DNA of 64,000 bases from JAJCYK01 sp965224285 (GTDB taxonomy: Bacteria; Bacteroidota; Bacteroidia; Cytophagales; Cyclobacteriaceae): contig OZ245043.1 in the NCBI GenBank assembly GCA_965224285.1, forward strand, positions 2,232,001 to 2,296,000, read 5' to 3'. The notes beneath the pieces were generated by a model. That model did not search any database. It saw only the letters and a program-made list of their open reading frames with translations, and had not been told where the DNA came from. Both the position numbers and the translations under genes were made by a program. This document shows, piece by piece, positions 26,215 to 35,078 of the stretch. The stretch's first letter is position 1; each line of letters opens with the position of its first letter.

Positions 26215-27201
26215 TTACTGAAAGCTCAAGGCGCGATCAATCATGCGTGCGGAACCAATAAATAAGGGGCATCTCTGGTGCAGTGATTCCGGTTTAATAT
26301 CCATTATCCGCTCACTCCCGGTAGTGGCCTTACCACCTGCCTGCTCCACTACAAAAGCCAGGGCATTGCATTCGTACATCAATCTCAGCTTTCCAGAGGG
26401 ATTGGCAGCGGTAGCGGGATAAATATAAATGCCACCCTTAAGTAAATTCCGGTGAAAATCCGCCACCAAAGATCCAATATATCGGGCTGTGTGGTGGTGA
26501 TCCCTGCAATATTGCAGATAGTCCAATACCGGTTGGTCGAAGCTATTGGTCATAGCCTCATTGATAGAATAAATTTGGCCATCCTCAGGAATGCGCATAT
26601 CTTGATGACTGAGAAAATACTCCCCCAGAGTGGGTTCGTAAGTAAATCCATTTACCCCATTTCCGGTAGTATAGACCAATATAGTGCTGGATCCGTACAG
26701 CAGGTATCCAGCCGCAACTTGGTTCGTTCCACATTGTAATACGTCCTCTTCAGTTACCGGTCCACCAATCGGTGACAGTCGCCGGTAAATAGAGAAAATA
26801 GTGCCGATTGAGACGTTGACATCGATGTTGGATGAACCATCCAGAGGATCAATGGCAATAATATACTTGCCGTTATTTTGCAGATCAACCATCTTTTCAT
26901 CTTCTTCTGAAATGATAGCACAAGCTTCTCCACCCTTGGTAAAAGCCCTGATAAACCTGATATTGGCTAACACATCCAATTTCTGTTGTTCTTCACCCTG
27001 AATGTTCTCGCTGCCAATACTTCCCGATAAATTTACCAGACCTGCCTTGTTTACCTCCCGGTTTACTACCTTTCCCGCCAGTGCGATATCGCGTAGTAAC
27101 TGGGACAATTCACCTGTGGCATAGGCGAAATCATCTTGATAACGTTTTATAAATCGGTCCAGGGCGGTGCCGATAGGCAGACCAATACGTGAATCCTCCA
27201 T
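26215..27201 (-). CDS. fbp: class I fructose-1,6-bisphosphatase
   Basis: Gluconeogenic phosphatase releasing fructose 6-phosphate. 328 residues, usual size. Metal and substrate motifs: IGSENIQGEEQQKLD (62-76), ISEEDEK (97-103), the hallmark DPLDGSSNID (118-127), and KLRLMYECNALAFVVEQAGG near 270-289 with the conserved Glu. It is convergent with DUF5606 and divergent from lysC. A 14-base palindrome sits directly in front of its start codon. Confidence 0.96.
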   Translation of the reverse strand: MEDSRIGLPIGTALDRFIKRYQDDFAYATGELSQLLRDIALAGKVVNREVNKAGLVNLSGSIGSENIQGEEQQKLDVLANIRFIRAFTKGGEACAIISEEDEKMVDLQNNGKYIIAIDPLDGSSNIDVNVSIGTIFSIYRRLSPIGGPVTEEDVLQCGTNQVAAGYLLYGSSTILVYTTGNGVNGFTYEPTLGEYFLSHQDMRIPEDGQIYSINEAMTNSFDQPVLDYLQYCRDHHHTARYIGSLVADFHRNLLKGGIYIYPATAANPSGKLRLMYECNALAFVVEQAGGKATTGSERIMDIKPESLHQRCPLFIGSARMIDRALSFQ

Positions 27202-27207
27202 AAATTA

Positions 27208-27221
27208 ATTTCCGCGGAAAT
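27208..27221. promoter_or_regulatory. palindrome upstream of fbp, possible operator
   Basis: ATTTCCGCGGAAAT is a perfect 14-base palindrome, beginning 7 nt before the fbp start codon. A further half-site, TTTCCG, follows at 27226-27231. It is placed where a repressor could block fbp transcription, or a small hairpin could hinder translation. No cognate regulator is identified. Confidence 0.35.
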
Positions 27222-27290
27222 AATATTTCCGTTATTTAGGGTTTTGTTGTTGTCGAGTTAAAATTAGCAATTAAATCAATTGGTGAGTTA

Positions 27291-28562
27291 ATGAAAGTAT
27301 TCAAATTTGGCGGTGCATCGGTGCGGGATGCTGAAGCCGTTAGGAATATGGCTGCCATTATCGATTCCTACAAGAGTGAGCGGTTGATAGTGGTGATTTC
27401 CGCCATGGGTAAGATTACAAATGCCCTGGAAAAGCTTATAATTTCTCTGTCCCGGGGTGAAGATGTAGCTCCGGGTTTACAAGATTTAGTAAACTTTCAC
27501 CAGGAGATAGTCGATGACTTGTTTACCAAACTTGATCATCCCATCCGCCAAGAGCTCGACCAGCTGATGTCAGATCTCAAAGATGCTTTGTTAGAAATTT
27601 CAAATGACAGCGCTGCCCATTACGACCAGGTGGTCTGTTACGGCGAATTACTATCAACCAGAATCATATACCATTATTTGAACCAGGAGGGAATTACTTG
27701 CCAGCTATTGGATGCGCGTGACCTAATCATCACTGATAACACATTCAAAGAAGGTAAAGTATTGTGGGAATTAACTGAGCAAAAACTCCGGCATATCCTG
27801 AAACATGAAAGTAGCAGTATGTTTATCTCTCAGGGGTTTATAAGCGCAAGTTTCCAAGGTGCTACTACCACCCTGGGTAGGGAGGGCTCGGACTTTAGCG
27901 CCGCCATCTTTGCGTATTGTCTTGATGCAGAATCCGTAACCATTTGGAAGGACGTCCCTGGAATACTCAATGCAGATCCTGATCGGTGGCCTGATACCAT
28001 GCGCTACCCATCACTTAGTTATGCGGAAGCTGCCGAAATGACGTATTATGGTGCTACCGTTATTCATCCTAAAACCATCAGGCCTTTGGCATTAAAGAAA
28101 ATTCCGTTGCAGGTCCGTTCTTTCGTAAACCCGAGTGCCGTGGGTACTATCATTGGGGGAGATGATCAACATGATCTGGAACCCGCCATTATTCACAAGG
28201 ACAATCAGTGTTTAATTTCTTTCCAAGTGCGGGATTTTACTTTTATCAATGAAAGTAAACTTAGCCTGATCTTGCACTTTCTGGAAAGCCAAAATATCAG
28301 GATCAACATGATGCAGAGTTCGGCTATCTCTTTTTCCATATGTATAGACAGCCCTGATGATAAGCTCAAGTCCCTAATTAATGATCTTAGCCAGGATTTC
28401 GATATTCTTTACAACGATCATCTCGAACTGATCACAGTTAAGAATTACCGGCAACCGATTGTCGATAGCATTAAAAAAGGCCGTCAGATCTTGTTGCAAC
28501 AAAAATCCCGAAAAAATTATCAAATGCTGGCAACTACCGACTTTAGGGGAGTTCTGGCCTGA
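27291..28562 (+). CDS. lysC: aspartate kinase
   Basis: Phosphorylates aspartate, the first step to lysine, threonine and methionine. 423 residues. The N-terminal KFGGASV (4-10), GREGSDFSAAIFAYCLDA and VTIWKDVPGILNADPDR with AEMTYYGATVIHPKT complete the kinase domain (1-290). Beyond 300 there is a weakly conserved ACT-type tail, so allosteric control is likely. It is monofunctional, with no homoserine dehydrogenase part. It is convergent with the fructosamine kinase gene. Confidence 0.95.
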   Translation: MKVFKFGGASVRDAEAVRNMAAIIDSYKSERLIVVISAMGKITNALEKLIISLSRGEDVAPGLQDLVNFHQEIVDDLFTKLDHPIRQELDQLMSDLKDALLEISNDSAAHYDQVVCYGELLSTRIIYHYLNQEGITCQLLDARDLIITDNTFKEGKVLWELTEQKLRHILKHESSSMFISQGFISASFQGATTTLGREGSDFSAAIFAYCLDAESVTIWKDVPGILNADPDRWPDTMRYPSLSYAEAAEMTYYGATVIHPKTIRPLALKKIPLQVRSFVNPSAVGTIIGGDDQHDLEPAIIHKDNQCLISFQVRDFTFINESKLSLILHFLESQNIRINMMQSSAISFSICIDSPDDKLKSLINDLSQDFDILYNDHLELITVKNYRQPIVDSIKKGRQILLQQKSRKNYQMLATTDFRGVLA

Positions 28563-28572
28563 CCGGTTAAAA

Positions 28573-29442
28573 TCAGTCAAATCGATTTAAGGTGTCGCGA
28601 ATACCGGAAAGATATGCGCTGCCAAATAAATTTAAATGCACTAAAAGCGGATACAAATTGTAAATATGAAACCTCTCCATATAGCCCTCTGCCATGGGGA
28701 ACGTTTCCTGGTAAGCCTGATAAAACTTAGTATCAAAACCTCCAAATAAGGTAGTAAAAGCCAATTCAATTTCCCGGTGAGCAAAGTATATCGCCGGGTC
28801 TACCAGACAAGGCAACCCGCTATGATCGCACATGATATTTCCACTCCAGAGATCACCATGTACCAGGGCAGGCGGTTCCTTAACCATAAATTGCTCCAAA
28901 GAAGTATAAAGGGCGGAAAATTTCCGCCGCGTATTTTCGGGCATCAGCCCGCGATCAACTGCCATCTTCACCTGTGGTTCCAGCCTTTGGTTAATAAAGA
29001 AATCCTCCCAATCCTTGGACCAATTATTGGCCTGTAGCAGTCTGCCGATGTAATTGGCCTCCTGCCATCCAAAATTCTCATTGGATATCCGGTGTATTGC
29101 GGCCAGACCAACCGCCAGTTTTTCCCAATAAACGCCGCTCGGGGGACCGGGTTTAATATACTCCATTAAGAGATAGCTTTTTTTCCCTATGACTCCATAA
29201 CTCAGAGGTCTTGGCACTCTGATATGTCCAGGATCACCTAGTGACCGTAACCCCCGGGCCTCTTGCAAAAACATGTCTTCATATGATTGGTCGTTACATT
29301 TAAGAAAGTAGGTGCCCGCACTGGTTTCCAGCATATAACAGCTGTTTATGCAACCCCCTCCTACCAACTGGTAGCTAGTCAGTTTCTCCCAGGAGCCACA
29401 AACCTCTTTGGTCACCGCACTTAAGAATTCGTTAGGGCTCAT
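28573..29442 (-). CDS. fructosamine kinase family protein
   Basis: 289-residue kinase of the fructosamine/ketosamine-3-kinase family, within the aminoglycoside phosphotransferase fold. The catalytic loop is ALVHGDLWSGNIM with the Asp base, followed by LVDPAIYFAHREIELAFTTL carrying the metal Asp; LLMEYIKPG is the hinge. The family repairs glycated proteins by phosphorylating ketoamines. The neighbouring low-molecular-weight phosphatase overlaps it by 11 nt, an arrangement seen in other bacteria and consistent with a joint repair role (inference). Confidence 0.92.
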   Translation of the reverse strand: MSPNEFLSAVTKEVCGSWEKLTSYQLVGGGCINSCYMLETSAGTYFLKCNDQSYEDMFLQEARGLRSLGDPGHIRVPRPLSYGVIGKKSYLLMEYIKPGPPSGVYWEKLAVGLAAIHRISNENFGWQEANYIGRLLQANNWSKDWEDFFINQRLEPQVKMAVDRGLMPENTRRKFSALYTSLEQFMVKEPPALVHGDLWSGNIMCDHSGLPCLVDPAIYFAHREIELAFTTLFGGFDTKFYQAYQETFPMAEGYMERFHIYNLYPLLVHLNLFGSAYLSGIRDTLNRFD

Positions 29443-29911
29443 CAGCGCCCATTAGGTGTTCCAGAAGTTTACCATTGGCATCTTCCAGTATATCAAATAC
29501 TTTTTGAAACCCGTCACCTCCACCGTAATAGGGGTCAGGTACATCAAGGGAGTCAGGGCTGCTTTGGAAGCTGCGCATAAGGTAAACCGAATCCCGGTGA
29601 TTACCGGAATCGGGGGCCAATTTAAGTATGTGCCGTAAATTGTCGTGATCCATAGCCAGGATATAGTCATATCGATTAAAATCGGATTCTATGAATTGAC
29701 GAGCTACATGTTCTAGGTAAATGCCATTCTTTCTGGCATTTTGTAGGGACCGGGGGTCAGGAGACTCACCCACATGATAAGCAGCAGTTCCCGCTGAGTC
29801 AGCATGAAACCTATGACTTAGTTCTTTTTGCCTGACCAACTCATTGAAAATTGCCTCAGCTACTGGCGACCTGCATATATTCCCTAAACAAACGAACAGT
29901 ATCCTGATCAT
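29432..29911 (-). CDS. low-molecular-weight protein-tyrosine phosphatase
   Basis: 159-residue phosphatase with the P-loop at the N-terminus: VCLGNICRSP, Cys8-x5-Arg14. The general acid lies in DVPDPYYGGGDGF near residue 125. Such enzymes act on phosphotyrosine in regulatory or capsule systems, or on small phosphates. No tyrosine kinase gene is nearby; coupling with the fructosamine kinase suggests a phospho-ketosamine-related role instead (inference). Confidence 0.94.
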   Translation of the reverse strand: MIRILFVCLGNICRSPVAEAIFNELVRQKELSHRFHADSAGTAAYHVGESPDPRSLQNARKNGIYLEHVARQFIESDFNRYDYILAMDHDNLRHILKLAPDSGNHRDSVYLMRSFQSSPDSLDVPDPYYGGGDGFQKVFDILEDANGKLLEHLMGADEP

Positions 29912-30323
29912 AAATAATACAAATTTATTTATTTAATATACTCGATTTATTAACTTGAATCCCGTCCAAAAAAAGTCCATTTTTTATAAAATTACCTTTT
30001 TTATATAGCTCCGGACTAGATACACAAATTTCATTTTTATTGAAATACGGGGTTCTTGTCACTATTCTTTTTATCAATTACGCCCTTAAGCAATATCCTC
30101 AGGAGACGGAGAGCATTTATAGTTCCCTGGCCCTGAAAAAGGACGAAAATAAAAAAAATCAAAAAAAATCTATTATTTATAGTGCTGAAAATCAGATAAT
30201 TAACTACACTTCTAATAAAAAACCATAAATTTATCTTGCTCGGGGGGTTACCAAAACCAGGGGGTATGGTATATATGGATGCATAACACACAATTCATAC
30301 ACCTGTTTAACACTTTTACCGAG
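29912..30323. other. AT-rich gap without a secure gene
   Basis: About 410 bases between two minus-strand genes. It is strongly AT-rich, with A-runs near 30148-30170. Short frames occur on both strands (for example a TTG-started 62-codon plus frame at 30040-30228), none with recognisable features. A GGGGGG-containing segment (30241-30246) and CCAGGGGGTATGG follow. The plus-strand terminator at 30324 implies that some rightward transcript ends here. Confidence 0.4.
29920..29927 (-). promoter_or_regulatory. possible -7 box for phosphatase-kinase pair
   Basis: Minus strand reads TAAATTTG, an exact TAnnTTTG match, but it lies only 8 nt before the start codon, implying a nearly leaderless message. 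The surrounding sequence is AT-rich, so a chance match is possible. Confidence 0.3.
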
Positions 30324-30353
30324 AAGCCTTCTGTTTAAGAAGGCTTTTCCTTT
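30324..30353 (+). terminator. plus-strand intrinsic terminator with no known gene
   Basis: AAGCCTTCT (30324-30332) and AGAAGGCTT (30338-30346) form a perfect nine-pair stem around GTTTA, followed by TTCCTTT. The T-rich tail is only on the plus strand; leftwards the stem is followed by CTCGG. So it is oriented to stop a rightward transcript, although both flanking genes run leftwards. Confidence 0.7.
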
Positions 30354-30364
30354 ATACCCCAAAC

Positions 30365-31354
30365 TTAATTCAGATCCAGCCCTATTCCCGCGGTGAGGGC
30401 ATGATATTTATTTAGAGAGAAGGCTCCATGAATGGCCACAAAACCCAGTTTTAATCGAATACCTGCAGTAGCTTTCGGCCCTTCAGCATTTAATGACTCG
30501 TCTACCGGGTCGATCAGGGTTTCGTTATCAATTTCATATGTGCCCAGTAATCTAAGATCCGAATCTATCTTGTTGTACCCCAGCGCGCCAAAAAACGTCA
30601 CGATCTTTAAATCATAACTGACAACACCTTCCAAAGTCCAGGCCCTGGTATCATATTCCCCAATTTGATTATTCCCAGGAAAATTTCCGCTCACATCAAT
30701 CTCACTATGGGCTTGGGTATAACCTCCAAATAGACTGATGTCCACCAATAACTGATCCCCGAAGGGGAAATAATCATTTAGCCGATGCATGAGGCCCACG
30801 CCCCATAGTCTCACTTCCACATCGTCATCTACATCTGTAGGGGGTAGATATCGAAGTTTGATATCCGTATTAGGTATAACTCCGATCCCCAATTGCACCA
30901 TTGGCACCGGGACGGCATCAAATCCCACTTCCTCCTTAAGTGAGTTACCTGGAGGGCCGGTAAAAGTTGTGCCTGTACTGGTGACTCGGTATCTGGGCTC
31001 TATGTCCTCTGAACCAAAAACTGTGGGTACTCTCTGATCGGAAGGGGATAGCAGTTCAAGATCGCTGAAATCTGAATTGTTAAACTCTGTATACTTTTCA
31101 TCATCCGGCACCAACACTGCACTGACGCTTAGGGTCAGATCAAATCCTTTATTATGAGGTTTGGCGGTTTGGTACCAGGCATTGTTAAAACCGAAACCAA
31201 AACTCTTGATCAGGGGAGAAGTATAATTAAGGGTAAGGGTGCCGGCATCCCCGAGATTTGCTCTTAAAAATTCATCAATGTCATCTTGACCTTGAACTCG
31301 CACCATGCTGAGTAATAACACTAGGCCAAGTAGAGGTCTTAATAGTGATTTCAT
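30365..31354 (-). CDS. DUF6588 family outer membrane protein
   Basis: 329-residue exported protein with signal peptide MKSLLRPLLGLVLLLSMVRVQG, then QDDIDEFLRANLGDAGTLTL, the usual opening of this Bacteroidota barrel family. The rest alternates amphipathic strands (VEVRLWGVGLMHRLNDYFP, VVSYDLKIVTFFGALGYNK) and ends HALTAGIGLDLN. Function unknown; probably an outer-membrane barrel. It overlaps the HD-domain gene by ATGA and is co-transcribed with it. Confidence 0.8.
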   Translation of the reverse strand: MKSLLRPLLGLVLLLSMVRVQGQDDIDEFLRANLGDAGTLTLNYTSPLIKSFGFGFNNAWYQTAKPHNKGFDLTLSVSAVLVPDDEKYTEFNNSDFSDLELLSPSDQRVPTVFGSEDIEPRYRVTSTGTTFTGPPGNSLKEEVGFDAVPVPMVQLGIGVIPNTDIKLRYLPPTDVDDDVEVRLWGVGLMHRLNDYFPFGDQLLVDISLFGGYTQAHSEIDVSGNFPGNNQIGEYDTRAWTLEGVVSYDLKIVTFFGALGYNKIDSDLRLLGTYEIDNETLIDPVDESLNAEGPKATAGIRLKLGFVAIHGAFSLNKYHALTAGIGLDLN

Positions 31355-31890
31355 AGGTTCAATTGCTCTCCGTGCTCACGCAATACCTCAATAATGAATT
31401 GTATATGATCGTTTAGCTCAACACCCAGCAACTCTACTCCAGCATAGATCTCCTGCCGGTCTACTTTGGCGGCGAAACTTTTTTGTTTCAATTTTTTAAT
31501 TACTGATTTTGGCCTCATACCTTCCAACCCTTGTGGCCTTACCTGGGCACAAGCCACAATAAATCCCGTTAATTCATCACAGGCCAGCAAGGCCTTGTCC
31601 AATTTGCTGATTTGGGGATTCCCCCATTTGGTATAGTGGGCGGATATGGCATAAGCCATCTCATCATGCCCCAAATCCCTTAATTTATTTACTATCAGCT
31701 GTGGATGCTGGTCGGGATAACGCTCGTAATCTGCATCATGCAGTAAGCCAGTGCTGGCCCATAATTGGGGATCTTCACCGAATTTTTTTGCATAGGCCTC
31801 CATTACCCAGCCAACTGTCTGTGCGTGGCGCAGCAGACTATCTCCTGAAGTCCACTCCTGTAAAATTGTCAGAGCCTGGTCAGTTTGCAT
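31351..31890 (-). CDS. HD-domain hydrolase
   Basis: 179-residue cytosolic protein of the HDIG-type metal-dependent phosphohydrolase group. Metal ligands are His in LLRHAQTVGWVM (about 20), the HD pair in GLLHDADYERYP (about 49-50), and an Asp in ACDELTGFI (about 106). Substrate unknown; small HD proteins usually act on nucleotides. The frame extends to 31902, but Met at 31890 lies the right distance from the promoter box at 31908-31915. It is followed directly by DUF6588. Confidence 0.85.
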   Translation of the reverse strand: MQTDQALTILQEWTSGDSLLRHAQTVGWVMEAYAKKFGEDPQLWASTGLLHDADYERYPDQHPQLIVNKLRDLGHDEMAYAISAHYTKWGNPQISKLDKALLACDELTGFIVACAQVRPQGLEGMRPKSVIKKLKQKSFAAKVDRQEIYAGVELLGVELNDHIQFIIEVLREHGEQLNL

Positions 31891-31907
31891 TGGTGTTAAC
31901 AAAGGTC

Positions 31908-31915
31908 CAAATATA
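31908..31915 (-). promoter_or_regulatory. -7 promoter box for HD-DUF6588
   Basis: Minus strand TATATTTG, exact TAnnTTTG match, 17 nt before the preferred HD start at 31890. It forms a back-to-back pair with the identical box at 31931-31938. Confidence 0.5.
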
Positions 31916-31930
31916 GTTAACTTCAGTTAT

Positions 31931-31938
31931 TATATTTG
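31931..31938 (+). promoter_or_regulatory. -7 promoter box for waaA-rsgA
   Basis: TATATTTG, exact TAnnTTTG match, 22 nt before the GTG start of waaA. It is only 15 nt from the identical box facing the other way, so the two units probably compete for or share polymerase. Confidence 0.5.
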
Positions 31939-31960
31939 CCCGGTAATAGTATATTACCTG

Positions 31961-33211
31961 GTGTCCTTATTAATCTATAATATTGCCATATTTTTTTATA
32001 AGGTGCTGATATGGCTTTATTCCCCATTCAATTTAAAGGCTAAAAAAATGATCGGGGGTCGGTCCCGGTGGTCTAAAAAATTATCCTTGAGTCTCAAAGA
32101 GGTTAACAGACCACTGGTGTGGTTCCATTGCGCCAGTCTGGGAGAATTCGAACAGGGTCGTCCAATCATAGAAGCATTTAAAAGTAAATATCCCGGGTAT
32201 GGGTTGTTACTCACATTTTTCTCTCCATCCGGTTTCGAGCCTCGTCGTAACTTTAATCTAGCGGATTCTGTACAGTATTTACCCTGGGATACCAAACGGA
32301 ACGCAGAAAAGTTTTTAGACATCGCTCAACCCGATTTGATTTTTTTTATCAAATACGAATACTGGTATCATATGTTGACCAAGGCAGCAAGTCGTGGTAT
32401 CCCAACCTATTTATGTTCAGCGCTGTTCCGTCCAAAACAGATCTTCTTTCGCTCATATGGTGGGTTTTTTAGAAAGATCCTGAGCAGTTTCCAGCACATT
32501 TTTGTTCAAAACGAGCCTTCTCGCAAACTGCTGTCAGAATGGGCAATCAACCAGGTAACCGTAGCTGGAGATACCCGTTTCGACCGGGTTAGATCCATTA
32601 CCGAAAACGCCTCCAACGATCCTAAAGTGGAACGCTTTGTACAAACCACCCCCAGCCCGGTCATGATCATTGGAAGCAGTTGGCCTGAAGATATGAAGGT
32701 TTTAACACCCTTGATCAACAACCACCCTGAAATGAAATTTATCATCGCACCTCACGAAATTGATCAAGGCCATTTGCAGTCTATTTCAGAATCCATAGAG
32801 CGAAAAATAGTTAATTATGATTCAGATTGGGACACGGCAGAGTTCGAGGTATTGATCATCGATACTATAGGTATCTTATCACATCTTTATCAATATGCGG
32901 ATCTCGCTTACATTGGAGGCGCTTTTGGCAAAGGCCTACATAATATTCTGGAAGCTGCTACCTTTGGCATTCCTATTTTCTTTGGGAATAAAAATTACGC
33001 GAAATTCCGTGAGGCTAGTGATTTGGTCAATCTTGGAGGTGCCTACCCAGTGGATTCATACCAAACCTTGGATCAGTTGACCTGGCAAATGCAAAATCAA
33101 CCTCAGATAAGGCAACACGCCGGTGATATTTGCCGTCAGTACGTGCTGGAGAATACCGGAGCCACCGAATCGGTTATGGACCATCTGGCAAGTCACCTGC
33201 ATCAATTATGA
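31961..33211 (+). CDS. waaA: 3-deoxy-D-manno-octulosonic acid (Kdo) transferase
   Basis: Adds Kdo to lipid A precursor at the inner membrane, starting the lipopolysaccharide core. 416 residues: an N-terminal membrane-associated helix (1-20), the motif WFHCASLGEFEQGRP (about 50-64), FFIKYEYWYHML, and the GT-B C-terminal part with YIGGAFGKGLHNILEAATFG (about 314-333). The start is GTG; there is no ATG before the conserved region. It overlaps rsgA by ATGA. Confidence 0.94.
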   Translation: MSLLIYNIAIFFYKVLIWLYSPFNLKAKKMIGGRSRWSKKLSLSLKEVNRPLVWFHCASLGEFEQGRPIIEAFKSKYPGYGLLLTFFSPSGFEPRRNFNLADSVQYLPWDTKRNAEKFLDIAQPDLIFFIKYEYWYHMLTKAASRGIPTYLCSALFRPKQIFFRSYGGFFRKILSSFQHIFVQNEPSRKLLSEWAINQVTVAGDTRFDRVRSITENASNDPKVERFVQTTPSPVMIIGSSWPEDMKVLTPLINNHPEMKFIIAPHEIDQGHLQSISESIERKIVNYDSDWDTAEFEVLIIDTIGILSHLYQYADLAYIGGAFGKGLHNILEAATFGIPIFFGNKNYAKFREASDLVNLGGAYPVDSYQTLDQLTWQMQNQPQIRQHAGDICRQYVLENTGATESVMDHLASHLHQL

Positions 33212-34128
33212 AAGGGCTGGTGGTAAAATCCACAGGATCCTGGTACCAGGTCCGGGATCAAAACGGTGTAGTTTATCCCTGCAGAATAAAAGGAAAATTC
33301 AAACTTTCAGATCTCAGGATCACCAATCCGGTAGCTGTTGGAGATTGGGTAGAGGTGGAGTTCTACACCACTTCCTCCAATGAAGGAGTCATCTCGGAAA
33401 TTTACCCCAGAACCAACTACCTCATTCGCAGTTCAGTCAAACACCCGGATATTGGCCAAATACTGGCGGCCAATATCGATCAGGCGGTATTAATGGTGAC
33501 GCTAAAACAGCCCAGAACCTCCTTGGGTTTTGTGGATCGCTACTTAGTATCGGCGGAAACTTTCCGCATCCCGGTAGTTATTATTTTTAATAAGTCCGAT
33601 CTGCTTAACTCCAAGAAACTTGAAACCGTAAAATCCTGGGCTGATCTGTATAATAGCATCGGATATCAAAGCTTAATAACCTCTTTCTTTCCTCCCCAAG
33701 GACTGGACGCCTTAACCTCACTGCTTCAAAATAAGATTTCGCTGCTCTCAGGGCATTCAGGAGTGGGAAAGTCCACCTTGTTAAATCATCTGGTTCCGGA
33801 ATATCAGCAAAAAACCAAGGAAATATCTTCATCATTGAACAAAGGTGTACATACCACTACTTTTGCGGAAATGTTTGAAATAAATCCAGATTCTTATCTA
33901 ATCGATACCCCCGGGATCAAGGAGTTAGGGCTATTGGAAATCGGTAATGAAGAACTAAGCCATTACTTCCCCGAGATGAGAGAGGTCTTGGGTCAATGTA
34001 AATATCACAATTGTATCCATCACCATGAACCTGGTTGTGCGGTAAGGGAACTAGTGGGTTCAGGTATACCTGAATCAAGGTATCAAAGTTACCTAAAAAT
34101 ACTGGCAAATTGGGATAGCCGACGTTAG
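33208..34128 (+). CDS. rsgA: small ribosomal subunit biogenesis GTPase RsgA
   Basis: Circularly permuted GTPase acting late in 30S assembly. 306 residues: OB fold (1-70; STGSWYQVRDQNGVVYPCRI), G4 IIFNKSDLL before G1 SGHSGVGKSTLLNHL, G3 DTPGIKELGLL, then the zinc site CKYHNCIHHHEPGCAV. The frame runs from 33130, but the Met at 33208, overlapping the waaA stop, is the normal MKGLVVKSTGSWY start. It overlaps the convergent GT2 gene by 4 nt. Confidence 0.96.
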   Translation: MKGLVVKSTGSWYQVRDQNGVVYPCRIKGKFKLSDLRITNPVAVGDWVEVEFYTTSSNEGVISEIYPRTNYLIRSSVKHPDIGQILAANIDQAVLMVTLKQPRTSLGFVDRYLVSAETFRIPVVIIFNKSDLLNSKKLETVKSWADLYNSIGYQSLITSFFPPQGLDALTSLLQNKISLLSGHSGVGKSTLLNHLVPEYQQKTKEISSSLNKGVHTTTFAEMFEINPDSYLIDTPGIKELGLLEIGNEELSHYFPEMREVLGQCKYHNCIHHHEPGCAVRELVGSGIPESRYQSYLKILANWDSRR

Positions 34129-35078
34129 AGGGGTTTTCGAATTAGTGGATTGAGAAAGGACCAGTTCCATCCCAGACTCAGCAGTCCTCCATAGAAGCAA
34201 TTGTCCCAGGTTCTGACCCCTATTCTTCGCCAAAGCGCATAAAATATTTTAGCTGCCCGGTAGTTATTGCATAATATAGACTGGCGCAATTCATATTTCA
34301 ATCTGCCGACCAATGCCTGGTGTTCCTCCGGGCGGCGGTTCAAACGGTAAGCTTTAAGGCAAACTCTGGCGGTAGAACCCAACATTTGGCTTCCGGGAAG
34401 GTAGTGCTTTTTCGATAATGAGTTGGCTATTACCCTTTTTTTGACCAGTACTCGATCCGAGAATGCATATCGGAAATTCCTGGAAGATCGCACCCAAAAA
34501 TCAAAATCCTCATAATGAAGGCTCTCATCATATCCATTAAGCACCTTCAAAACCTTGGTGGACATCATCATCGTCGGAGTACAAATAAAATACCGTTGCA
34601 ATAATTCCCGATAAATGTCACCTTGCGGTACCTTAGTGGTTAACACACCCGTCGAATTCCTGGGGAAATGAGTCCCTAGAATTTTTGAATTGGCATCAAT
34701 ATAGTAGGCATCCGTGAAATGTACCTGAGCATGGCCTTGGACTAATGATCGCACTCCCTCCTCCACCCGTTCTGGCATCAATACATCATCTCCGGACAGA
34801 TCTATAATATAATCACCTTTTGCCTGAGCCCAACCTTTATTGAACGCTTTGCAGTAACCCAGGTTAAATTCGTTTTCTATTACTACAACATCGGATATTT
34901 TCTTACGCCAACAGGCCAGCACTTCGGAGGTATGATCGGTACTTCCATCATCCACAATGATTATTTCTATCCTGGGGTAGGTCTGGCCAACAGCGGACTC
35001 CAAAGCATCTGGCAGGTATCTTGCCTGATTGTAACTAACCACTATGATCGATACCAAGGGCTTATATTTTTTCTCCAT
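34125..35078 (-). CDS. family 2 glycosyltransferase
   Basis: 317-residue GT-A enzyme. LVSIIVVSYNQARYLPDALE (8-27), the nucleotide-binding VDDGSTDHT, LSGDDVLMP (DxD-like metal site near 96-99) and YEDFDFWVRSSRNF with the catalytic ED motif are all visible. No membrane helix. It probably extends a surface polysaccharide. Last gene of the minus-strand glycan cluster, overlapping the preceding gene by 17 nt. Confidence 0.92.
   Translation of the reverse strand: MEKKYKPLVSIIVVSYNQARYLPDALESAVGQTYPRIEIIIVDDGSTDHTSEVLACWRKKISDVVVIENEFNLGYCKAFNKGWAQAKGDYIIDLSGDDVLMPERVEEGVRSLVQGHAQVHFTDAYYIDANSKILGTHFPRNSTGVLTTKVPQGDIYRELLQRYFICTPTMMMSTKVLKVLNGYDESLHYEDFDFWVRSSRNFRYAFSDRVLVKKRVIANSLSKKHYLPGSQMLGSTARVCLKAYRLNRRPEEHQALVGRLKYELRQSILCNNYRAAKIFYALWRRIGVRTWDNCFYGGLLSLGWNWSFLNPLIRKPL

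Noticed and set aside
30037..30291. Short frames on both strands of the AT-rich gap
   Set aside because: No start context, low-complexity Lys/Asn/Ile content typical of AT-rich non-coding DNA.
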